Shown piece after piece: positions 24,737-32,045 of a stretch of DNA of 64,000 nt. Numbering within the stretch: position 1 is the stretch's first letter; each line of letters opens with the position of its first letter. A model generated the notes under the pieces. The model was not told the DNA's origin. It did no database searches and was given only the letters and a program-made list of their open reading frames with translations. The translations under genes were made by a program, and so were the position numbers. This stretch comes from Anaerolineales bacterium (GTDB lineage Bacteria; Chloroflexota; Anaerolineae; 4572-78; J111): contig JABTUK010000002.1 in assembly GCA_015075405.1 (NCBI GenBank), positions 1,892,408 through 1,956,407 on the forward strand, in the 5' to 3' direction.

Positions 24737-27046
24737 ATGACAAACTCCGAATTCAAATTACTTTTAAAAGAAGGTATTGACAGCGTTGCTAACCGCCAGG
24801 GCAAAAAGGTCAGCATTGTCGAGGAAGAAATCGGCGAAGCCTTGTGCGTCTCGCCGCACACGGTTCAACGCTGGAAGCGCGGTTATGTTCCCAACGACCT
24901 GCAGCGCCTGGAATTTTTGACCGCCTACTGCCAGCAGCATGGCCGGGTGGACCGCACCTGGGGCCGGCGTTTTCTGATTCAGGGCGGCTTTCCTGCCCCC
25001 GAAGCGGTGCTGGACCGCCTGTTTCCCGCTCCGTCAGCCCAACCCAGCGAGCGTGACGTGCCCCGCGTTTTTCACAATCTGCCCCCCCGCTACGGCGAAT
25101 TTATTGGCCGGGAGGCCGAAGTGTCCCGCGTGCTGGAATGGGTTGAAACATCGCGCTGGCCCCTGGCCTCGATTGAGGGCATGGGCGGCATCGGCAAAAC
25201 CAGCCTGGCCATCGAAGTCGCTCACCGCTGTTTGCCCGGCCCTAACCTGACCATTGCCCACCCCTTTGATGCAGTGGTCTGGACTTCGGCCCGTGATTAC
25301 CCTGATTTCAACTTGCGGCTGGACCACGTGCTGGATACTATCGCTCGTGTGCTCGATTACCCGCACCTGGCCCAACTGCCGCCCGAACAAAAAGTGGGGG
25401 CGGTAGACAAGTTGCTCCGCAGCCACCGCACCCTGCTGCTGGCCGACAACCTGGAAACCGTGACCGACCTGGCCCTGGTAAAATTTCTAGAGCAGATTCC
25501 AGAACCCAGCCTGGCCCTGGTGACAACCCGCTACAAACAACTTCGCCGGGTGTGGGATATTCCCCTCTACGGTCTCAAAGACGCTGAAATCCTGACTCTA
25601 ATCCGTCGCCACAGCCACCGTATCGGCCTGGAAGTGGTGGCCGGGGCCGACGATGATACCTTGCAGCGCCTGGCCGCCGCCACCGGCAACAACCCCAAAG
25701 CGGTCGAACTGTCGCTGGGTTTAATCAAGCAAAAAGGGCTGCCTTTCCATACAGTGGTGGATGAACTGTACCGGGCCAGCCAGATGGTCAGCGAGGTTTT
25801 TGATTACATCTTTGCCGAAGCCTGGAAGTTGCTGGATGACGAAACTCGCCAGGTCTTGCTGGCAATGTCGTTGTTTGTCTCTTCGGCCAGTCGAGCCGCG
25901 CTGGCCGCCGTGTCAAAGGTAGCGGAATTTGACTATTTCAAAGCCATCGAGCAGTTGGTCGGCATGTCGCTGCTGGAGGCCAGCGAAGCTTTAGACCTGA
26001 GCCAGCAGCGCTACTGGCTGCACCCCCTAACCCAAATCTTTGCCCGCCATCAATTGGGCGTTGATTTGTCGCTGCATCTTCTGCGCAATAACGGCGGGGC
26101 CAGTCCCCAAAAAATTGCGGAACTAAAAACCAATTTCTGCAATTTCTTTGCTGCCTGGAGCGAGAAAAAAGCTGGGCGCGGCTTTTGGGATTTCGCCGCC
26201 TGGAACGCCGACCAATACGCCGAAATCCACCAGGAGCTGCCCAACTTGCTGATCGCCATTGAATGGGCTTATGCCCACAAAAATTGGGGGCAGGTGTTAG
26301 CTCTGGCCAAGGCCATCGTCCACCCGGTCTACTATCAGGGGCATCCTGACAAACGGATAAAATGCAGCGAGTATGCCTTGACTGCCGCCAAAATGTTAGG
26401 GGCGAAAGAGGACGAGGTTTGGTTTTTGGTCCACGGGCTGGGGTCAATTTATCTGCTGCGGGGCGATTACGACACCACCGAAACCTATTTGAGCCAGGGT
26501 ATCCAACTGGCCAAGGAGATTGATTTGCGCGAGGCTATCGCTTTAGGCCACACCTACCGGGCCTACAAAGCCTTACAATTGGATGAGGAGTTAACCGCAG
26601 CCCAGCATAATGTGGAAATTGCCTTGAGCAGCACCCAAGACCCGTTATTCAGACATCGCGCTTTGCAAGCCGCCGGACATATTGCCCGCTACATTCACGA
26701 TTATGAACAGGCCAAAGCTTATTATCTCGAAAGCATCCAATGTTTGGCCGGCAGCCCCTATCGCGATCCCTCCTCCGAAGTATGGCTGGGGTTTGCCGAC
26801 CTGGGCCTGGGGCAGCATGAGCAAGCGGTAAAGCACTTTCGCACTTATCTGGATGTGCATGGCAAATATGGTAATCACCGAGTAGCAGCTATGGCTAAAC
26901 TCGGCTTAGCCCTCTTTTATGAAGCTCACGGACAACCCGCCCAAGCCGCAAACTTTGCCCACGAAGCTTTTGACCTGCTGGCCCCCATGAACGCCCAGTG
27001 GGAACTCAGGCAGGTGCGGGAGCTGTTGGGGCGGCTGGCCGTTTGA
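24737..27046 (+). CDS. STAND-type NTPase: HTH, NB-ARC and TPR-like repeats
   Basis: The product is 769 residues. An N-terminal helix-turn-helix (residues about 15-60, IGEALCVSPHTVQRWKRG) precedes an NB-ARC NTPase with Walker A GMGGIGKTS near residue 153, Walker B RTLLLADNLE, a TTRYKQL sensor and a helical lid. From about 480 to the end there are TPR-like helical repeats. STAND proteins are signal-switched ATPases that oligomerise when the repeat domain binds a ligand; with a DNA-binding N-terminus this one should be a transcription regulator rather than a defence effector. The ATG chosen follows a tandem-repeat hairpin; an upstream in-frame start would translate the repeat. No obvious target gene is adjacent. 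Confidence 0.82.
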   Translation: MTNSEFKLLLKEGIDSVANRQGKKVSIVEEEIGEALCVSPHTVQRWKRGYVPNDLQRLEFLTAYCQQHGRVDRTWGRRFLIQGGFPAPEAVLDRLFPAPSAQPSERDVPRVFHNLPPRYGEFIGREAEVSRVLEWVETSRWPLASIEGMGGIGKTSLAIEVAHRCLPGPNLTIAHPFDAVVWTSARDYPDFNLRLDHVLDTIARVLDYPHLAQLPPEQKVGAVDKLLRSHRTLLLADNLETVTDLALVKFLEQIPEPSLALVTTRYKQLRRVWDIPLYGLKDAEILTLIRRHSHRIGLEVVAGADDDTLQRLAAATGNNPKAVELSLGLIKQKGLPFHTVVDELYRASQMVSEVFDYIFAEAWKLLDDETRQVLLAMSLFVSSASRAALAAVSKVAEFDYFKAIEQLVGMSLLEASEALDLSQQRYWLHPLTQIFARHQLGVDLSLHLLRNNGGASPQKIAELKTNFCNFFAAWSEKKAGRGFWDFAAWNADQYAEIHQELPNLLIAIEWAYAHKNWGQVLALAKAIVHPVYYQGHPDKRIKCSEYALTAAKMLGAKEDEVWFLVHGLGSIYLLRGDYDTTETYLSQGIQLAKEIDLREAIALGHTYRAYKALQLDEELTAAQHNVEIALSSTQDPLFRHRALQAAGHIARYIHDYEQAKAYYLESIQCLAGSPYRDPSSEVWLGFADLGLGQHEQAVKHFRTYLDVHGKYGNHRVAAMAKLGLALFYEAHGQPAQAANFAHEAFDLLAPMNAQWELRQVRELLGRLAV

Positions 27047-27082
27047 GTGTTGCAAACCCTCCCGGCCTGTGATAAACTAATC

Positions 27083-27174
27083 AAAATTAGAAATAAGAAT
27101 TTAGAAAAAAATAGACAAAAGCCTCCATCTCTCTAATTTCTTATTTCTCATTTCTTATTTCTCACTTCTTCTTC
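27083..27174. repeat. Short-tandem-repeat hairpin (AGAAATAAGA unit)
   Basis: The left arm AATTAGAAATAAGAATTTAG pairs with CTCTAATTTCTTATTTCTCA and a second copy (TTTCTTATTTCTCAC). Unlike most other loci the unit is AT-rich. It ends about 14 nt before the E1-alpha start codon. Confidence 0.8.
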
Positions 27175-27188
27175 TTGCACAGGAAACT

Positions 27189-28181
27189 ATGCCAACCCCA
27201 ACCTACGAACACCCTTTTTTGGTGGAGCTGTACCGCAAAATGGTCACCGTCCGCGAGTTTGAGCTGCGGGCCATCAACGAGCGGCGAGCCGGGCTGATTC
27301 CCGGCTTTATCCATAGCTGCGTGGGCCAGGAAGCAACGGCGGTGGGCGCTTGCGCCGCCCTCAACGCTGATGATGTGATTACCAGCACCCATCGCGGCCA
27401 CGGCCACCTGATTGCCAAAGGCGGCCAGCCCAAATATATGATGGCCGAACTGGCAGCGCGGACCACCGGCTACTGCGGCGGCAAAGGCGGCAGTTTGCAC
27501 ATGACCGATTTTAACCTGGGCATTCTGGGGGCCAACGGCATTGTGGCCGGCGGGATTCCCATTGCCGTTGGCGCGGCCCTGGCTTTTCAACAGCGCCGGG
27601 AAAAACGAGTTGCCCTGGCCTTTTTTGGCGATGGGGCCACCAACGAGGGCGCGTTCCACGAGGCGCTCAACCTGGCCGGGTTGTGGAAACTGCCCGTCAT
27701 CTTTTTTTGCGAAAACAATCTCTACGGCGAAGGCTCGCCCCAGCACACCCAGGCCCCGCTCAAAGATTTGGCCGAGCGAGCCGCCAGCTATGCTTTCCGC
27801 GGGGTTATCGTGGACGGCAACGACGTGCTGGCCGTGTTTGAAGCTACCCGCCAGGCGGTGGAACGAGCGCGGGCCGGCCAGGGACCCACCCTGATCGAGG
27901 GCAAAACTTACCGTTTGCGCGGCCATTACGAAGGCGACCCGATGCTGTACCGCGACAAAGCCGAGGTTGAAACCTGGCGGCAGCGTGACCCGCTGACCAC
28001 CTTCCGGCGCTATCTGCTGGAGCAGGCCATCTGCGCCGAGACCGATCTGCAAGATATTGAGGCAGCCGTTCAAGCCGAATTGAATGAAGCCGTCGCCTTT
28101 GCCGCCGCCAGCCCCACCCCCGCCCCCGAAACAGCCCTGGAGGGGGTTTACGGCCAAACCTGGGGCGGACGCGTATTTTAA
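27189..28181 (+). CDS. Thiamine-diphosphate-dependent dehydrogenase E1 component, alpha subunit
   Basis: This 330-residue protein has the alpha-subunit fold of pyruvate, acetoin or branched-chain 2-oxoacid dehydrogenase E1. Markers are FIHSCVGQEATAVGA, STHRGHGHLIAKG, CGGKGGSLHM, the ThDP motif FFGDGATNEG ... FFCENN, and the phosphorylation-loop region YRLRGHYEGDP. The substrate cannot be decided from the sequence, though the GGKGGSMH-like loop occurs in both pyruvate and acetoin enzymes. No E1-beta, E2 or E3 gene is adjacent, which is unusual because alpha and beta are normally coupled. It ends just before another tandem-repeat hairpin. Confidence 0.88.
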   Translation: MPTPTYEHPFLVELYRKMVTVREFELRAINERRAGLIPGFIHSCVGQEATAVGACAALNADDVITSTHRGHGHLIAKGGQPKYMMAELAARTTGYCGGKGGSLHMTDFNLGILGANGIVAGGIPIAVGAALAFQQRREKRVALAFFGDGATNEGAFHEALNLAGLWKLPVIFFCENNLYGEGSPQHTQAPLKDLAERAASYAFRGVIVDGNDVLAVFEATRQAVERARAGQGPTLIEGKTYRLRGHYEGDPMLYRDKAEVETWRQRDPLTTFRRYLLEQAICAETDLQDIEAAVQAELNEAVAFAAASPTPAPETALEGVYGQTWGGRVF

Positions 28182-28240
28182 CGGGGGTCAGGGTCAGGGC
28201 AAACACTGACACCTGATACTTGACACCTGACACTGACAAA
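28182..28240. repeat. Short-tandem-repeat hairpin (GGTCAGG / CCTGACACTGAC unit)
   Basis: GGGGGTCAGGGTCAGGG is followed by ACTGACACCTGATACTTGAC, then ACCTGACACTGAC, giving a folded structure of degenerate 6-8 bp repeats. It lies between the E1-alpha and phosphatase genes. Confidence 0.75.
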
Positions 28241-28257
28241 CAGAGGGAAGGTTCACC

Positions 28258-29427
28258 ATGAAATATCGTTTGAGCCAGATTTTGTCGCGCCTTGCTCGAA
28301 TCAAGCCTGACTTTACCCAGCAACCTGTTTTGTCGCTCCTGCCGGTGGGGGCGCCGCTGTTGGCTTTTTTGCAGCCCGGCCAGGAGTCGGTCAGATGGTT
28401 TTTGATGATGGTCATGGCCTTGATCGTTCTGCTCTTTATTGCCGTGGCCTTCTTATTGCCCATCACCCTTCGCTTGACCCAGGGGCGGCAAAAGAAGAAA
28501 CCACAGGCGACTGCCCCCGCTGCTGTGCCGGAACCACCTCCCCCCGACCCCCTGCTAGATACCGTCGAATCAGCCCCGGTGGAAGTAGCTGACGAGGATT
28601 TGGCTGCCACCCAGCCCGGTCTGCGCTCCATCCGCGCCGAACAGGAGCCGGAAACCCTGCCGGCCTCCGGCCCGCGCCCGGCCCAGATTGGCTGGCAGAT
28701 TGCCGGCTTGAGCGATACCGGGCTGCGCCGGGAACTGAACGAGGATAGCATGCTGATGTGGGAAAGCGACCTGCCCTGCGGTTTGTACGTGGTGGCCGAC
28801 GGCATGGGCGGGCACGACGCCGGCGAGGTTGCCAGCCGCCTAACCATCAATGCCATTCAGCAGCATTTTACGCAGCACCCCCCCACCGACGCCGTTGTTT
28901 CCGACGAGTGGCTCACCGAGGCGGTCACCACCGCTAACGAAATGGTTTTAGCTAATCAGGGAGATCGCACCCAGGAACGAAAAATGGGGTCAACCCTGGT
29001 CATGGCCCTGGTAGCTAACGGCCAAGCTCACATCGCCAACGTGGGCGACAGCCGGGCTTATAGGCTCAGCCAGGCCGGCATCGAGCAAATCAGCGTGGAT
29101 CACTCCCTGGTCGAGCGGCTGGTCCAAATCGGCCAGTTGACCCGCGAAGAGGCCCGCACCCACAAGCAGAAAAATGTCATTTACAGCACCATCGGCGACA
29201 AAAAAGACATGGACGTTGGCCTCTACCACGTTGCTCTGCAACCCGGCGACCGGCTGCTCCTCTGCTCCGACGGCTTAAGCGGCATGCTGACCGACGACGA
29301 AATCCTGGCCCTCAGCCGCAGCCAACCCGACCCCGCCGCCGCCTGCCGCGCCCTGATCGAAGCCGCCAAACGCGCCGGGGGGCACGATAATATCACGGTG
29401 ATTATCGTGCAGATGGATGGGGGGTGA
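28258..29427 (+). CDS. Membrane-anchored PP2C-type protein Ser/Thr phosphatase
   Basis: The 389-residue product has a membrane segment at about residues 43-65 (WFLMMVMALIVLLFIAVAFL), a proline-rich linker and a C-terminal PP2C domain (about 140-389). The metal-binding motifs are RELNEDSML, VVADGMGGHDAGE, STLVMAL, NVGDSRAYRL, LLCSDGLSGML and GGHDNITVI. Such phosphatases reverse Ser/Thr kinase signalling at the membrane. No kinase is adjacent; the only kinase-like domain in the window, in the MBL fusion, lacks catalytic residues. AGAGGGAAGG precedes the ATG. Confidence 0.9.
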   Translation: MKYRLSQILSRLARIKPDFTQQPVLSLLPVGAPLLAFLQPGQESVRWFLMMVMALIVLLFIAVAFLLPITLRLTQGRQKKKPQATAPAAVPEPPPPDPLLDTVESAPVEVADEDLAATQPGLRSIRAEQEPETLPASGPRPAQIGWQIAGLSDTGLRRELNEDSMLMWESDLPCGLYVVADGMGGHDAGEVASRLTINAIQQHFTQHPPTDAVVSDEWLTEAVTTANEMVLANQGDRTQERKMGSTLVMALVANGQAHIANVGDSRAYRLSQAGIEQISVDHSLVERLVQIGQLTREEARTHKQKNVIYSTIGDKKDMDVGLYHVALQPGDRLLLCSDGLSGMLTDDEILALSRSQPDPAAACRALIEAAKRAGGHDNITVIIVQMDGG

Positions 29428-29592
29428 GGCGAGATTTCTACCTGACAATTTCTCCCAAACTGAGAGAGCAAAGTCCTGTGAGCCATATTTGAGCCTGGAA
29501 AATATTATGGGGATGTCTGCTATTTCAAAATTAGGTTGCTGGCCAGTTACGTTATTCGCTTGAAAGGCCAAATATAAAGGATTTTCGATTTG

Positions 29593-30690
29593 ATGCTAAG
29601 TTTAGAACTTTGGGTCGGTGCCATTTTAGGGGCAACTCTGGGTTCCATCGTAATCCCGAGTCTTCATTACTCTGTGAAGCGGCTTGCTAAATGGTGGCAA
29701 GAGACAAGACCACCTCGTAAACTACTCGCGGGGATTGCAAAACAAAACGAAACTTGCCGCATCTTTGTAAGGGACTTGTACGTATCCAAAGAGGCGTCTC
29801 TAATTTCTGTGGAGCCAAAGATTGGTGTTGGTATAGTACCAAATGTCCAAGAAGTCTGGCCGGACTCAGAAGGTAGAGGTATAGCAAGTATTTTTAATGT
29901 TCTTGGTCAGGTAGATAAAACTGAAAACATTGAAATAGTACGGATGAGCCAAGATATTGGTAGATGGAATTGTCATGTAATAGTTCTTGGTGCTCAAGCG
30001 AACAAAGCTTTCGATTTTTATAAGTTAATGGAAAACGTAGCCTACAGAATGGATAGCGATAATATATACAACAATCTATCGGGGGAAATTATAAAACGTG
30101 AAGCTGGTTTTGGCTATGGAATAATTTTGAAAGCTTCGAATCCGTACAAAACTTTGGAACGAGGTGTTGGGATATTAATTGGTGGCTATGGTGTTTTGGG
30201 AACTGCCGCAGCAGCATACTACTTTCGAGAGCATTTTCGTGATTTGGGTCGTGAGTTTGGGGAAGATTACTTTGGTATAATTGTTCGAGCTCCAGTCACC
30301 GCTGGTGAAGAAGCGGTTGAGCGGTTAAAAAGCTTTGATGTACACTTTCCTTCTAAAACTGTCAAATGGTTCAATTTTGTCAAGCGGAAGCAAAACGTCA
30401 AGGCAGTTGTGCAAGAAGATGTTAGCTATAGAGAAATTGAGAAAGATATAGACACCCAAACTCCTTTTATACCAGATACTTCCGCTTCCGCAGCTAGAGG
30501 ACAGGTTCAACCCGTTAATCGACAAGACATAACTTTAACCTCTGGAAGTAGCGTTGGGCTAGACGAGGTTTTAGGAGATTTTGATCAGCAAGTGCAGAAT
30601 ACTCATTCAAAATTCGAACCACATTCAACTGGTGGAACTGCGACTTGGCCGAAAAACTCTGGAGAAGACTTAGAGGCTAAAAGCAATTAG
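29593..30690 (+). CDS. Unrecognised protein with one N-terminal membrane segment
   Basis: This protein of 365 residues is not one I recognise. The N-terminus is hydrophobic (LELWVGAILGATLGSIVIP), then a basic/aromatic stretch (KRLAKWWQETRPPRK) suggests a cytoplasmic body. The middle part (about 90-245) has a soluble alternating pattern, with IVRMSQDIGRWNCHVIVLGA and a glycine/alanine-rich GVGILIGGYGVLGTAAAAYY. The last 90 residues are polar and probably disordered. Codon use is clearly more AT-rich than in flanking genes, and it adjoins toxin-antitoxin modules, which suggests acquired DNA. AAAGGA lies 10 nt upstream of the chosen ATG. Confidence 0.7.
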   Translation: MLSLELWVGAILGATLGSIVIPSLHYSVKRLAKWWQETRPPRKLLAGIAKQNETCRIFVRDLYVSKEASLISVEPKIGVGIVPNVQEVWPDSEGRGIASIFNVLGQVDKTENIEIVRMSQDIGRWNCHVIVLGAQANKAFDFYKLMENVAYRMDSDNIYNNLSGEIIKREAGFGYGIILKASNPYKTLERGVGILIGGYGVLGTAAAAYYFREHFRDLGREFGEDYFGIIVRAPVTAGEEAVERLKSFDVHFPSKTVKWFNFVKRKQNVKAVVQEDVSYREIEKDIDTQTPFIPDTSASAARGQVQPVNRQDITLTSGSSVGLDEVLGDFDQQVQNTHSKFEPHSTGGTATWPKNSGEDLEAKSN

Positions 30691-30933
30691 GGAGATAAAC
30701 ACGCTGCTAATGAGTAATAACATTGCAAGCTAAAAGCAACCCACCGACGAAGTACAGTTGTCAAGCAGCAGAACCTTAAAATTGTCAAAAGAGACTCCAG
30801 TAAAGGCCGAAAAAGAGACAGCTTGAATCAAACCAGCCTCAAACCAACCCTTGAGCAATTGGACCTAATTTTGCTGGCCCGGCAGCAGTTTAAGCCACCA
30901 AAACCACTTATCGAAGTATCGAAACCCAACAGA

Positions 30934-30968
30934 TTGACATCACTAAGATATAGACTATAATTCTAGTC
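30934..30968 (+). promoter_or_regulatory. Consensus promoter with overlapping operator for the RelE/Phd module
   Basis: A perfect TTGACA and a perfect TATAAT are 16 nt apart. An inverted repeat GACTA-TAATTC-TAGTC covers the -10 and is a likely autorepression site. The predicted start point is within a few bases of the RelE ATG, so the mRNA may be leaderless. Confidence 0.7.
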
Positions 30969-30969
30969 A

Positions 30970-31293
30970 ATGACACCTCGACCCAGATTCACCTTAACTT
31001 TCGCCCCGGAAACTCTGGAACATCTCGATTTTGTTGAACGTAAATATCACAGCCTGATTCAAAAGACTATTAACGAACAGTTAAGCCATACCCCAGAAAA
31101 AATAACTCGTAACCGTAAACCGTTAGACCAACCTGCTCCTTTCGATGCGACTTGGGAATTACGGTTTGGGCCTAACAATCGCTTTCGCGTTTTGTATGAG
31201 GTTGAGGGTGACGAACAAATTGTATGGGTCTTGGCTGTTGGGATCAAAGAGGGAAATAAGTTAGTTATTGGTGGAGAGGAGTTTGAGGCATGA
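30970..31293 (+). CDS. RelE/ParE-family toxin
   Basis: This protein of 107 residues is predicted to have the RelE fold, with late strands FDATWELRFGPNNRFRVLYE, then IVWVLAVGIKEGNKLVIGG, and basic residues near the expected active site. It precedes its antitoxin, the reverse of the common order, and overlaps it by 4 nt (ATGA). No Shine-Dalgarno is visible, consistent with a leaderless message from the adjacent promoter. Confidence 0.75.
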   Translation: MTPRPRFTLTFAPETLEHLDFVERKYHSLIQKTINEQLSHTPEKITRNRKPLDQPAPFDATWELRFGPNNRFRVLYEVEGDEQIVWVLAVGIKEGNKLVIGGEEFEA

Positions 31294-31601
31294 GAATTGC
31301 ACCTTTGGCAGATGTGAAAGCACGATTAAGCGCTTATGTGGAGCAAGCTGAGACAGAAGGTCCCATTGTCATCACTCGAAATGGTAAGGCCGTAGCCGTC
31401 CTATTAGCTCCTCTTGATGATGACGATTTGGAGAGATTGATTTTAACTCGTTCGCCCCGTTTTCAAGCGTTATTAGAAAAATCAAGAAAGAGTCTTCGGG
31501 CGGGTAAGGGATTATCAGAGGAAGAGTTCTGGAAAGTTGTAGCAGAGCGAGAAAACCAACAAGCAGAGGATGAACCAGTTTCGCCAGAGAAGGCAGCTTA
31601 A
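31290..31601 (+). CDS. Phd/YefM-family antitoxin
   Basis: This protein of 103 residues has the Phd core (LADVKARLSAYVEQAETEGP, then IVITRNGKAVAVLLAP) and an acidic disordered C-terminus that would neutralise the toxin. It is a paralogue of the antitoxin encoded about 100 nt downstream. It is translationally coupled to the toxin gene. Confidence 0.85.
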   Translation: MRIAPLADVKARLSAYVEQAETEGPIVITRNGKAVAVLLAPLDDDDLERLILTRSPRFQALLEKSRKSLRAGKGLSEEEFWKVVAERENQQAEDEPVSPEKAA

Positions 31602-31697
31602 CACCGATATATTGTAGCCGAAGCGGTAGAAGTTTTGGCGATAGTCCAAAAATCAGACGCAACGGATTGGTTAGCGGAAATGGGAGAAGCCGAATGA
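31602..31697 (+). pseudogene. C-terminal remnant of a second toxin
   Basis: Directly after the antitoxin stop codon, an open frame without a start reads RYIVAEAVEVLAIVQKSDAT, then DWLAEMGEAE, and its TGA overlaps the ATG of the next antitoxin. The YIV...VEVLAIVQ strand resembles the last strand of RelE/HigB-type toxins. It looks like a toxin gene whose 5' part was lost by recombination between neighbouring modules. Confidence 0.55.
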
Positions 31698-31984
31698 AAG
31701 AAATATCCTTATCGGAAATCAAGGATCGTTTATCCGAATATTTGCGATTGGCCGAAGAAGAAACGATTGTCATTACTCGACACGGTAAACCAGCGGGGGT
31801 GTTAGTTGGTTTTGCAACTGAGGATGATTGGTTTGATTATCGGTTAGAGCATGATGAACGGTTTTTGAAGCGAGTCACCCAGGCCCGGGAGAGTTTACGA
31901 GCTGGACAAGGGATAAAGTTGGAAGAGATAGATTTTGAAGAACCGGGAGATAGAGGCCATTTTCCCACGGAAAAGGTGGCCTGA
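31694..31984 (+). CDS. Phd/YefM-family antitoxin, without an intact toxin
   Basis: The 96-residue product has the Phd motif ISLSEIKDRLSEYLRLAEEE, then TIVITRHGKPAGVLVGF. The ATG chosen overlaps the stop of the toxin remnant; a longer in-frame start lies in that remnant. It probably is a solitary antitoxin that could still neutralise related toxins. Confidence 0.78.
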   Translation: MKEISLSEIKDRLSEYLRLAEEETIVITRHGKPAGVLVGFATEDDWFDYRLEHDERFLKRVTQARESLRAGQGIKLEEIDFEEPGDRGHFPTEKVA

Positions 31985-32045
31985 CAATAAGGTTCATCAT
32001 CCGCTGGACCACACAGAGTTTAGTGTAAAATAAGGGGGATATCCC

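Noticed and set aside
27162..28157. Open frame of 331 codons antisense to the E1-alpha gene
   Set aside because: It mirrors nearly the whole length of a well-supported gene and ends in the repeat hairpin.
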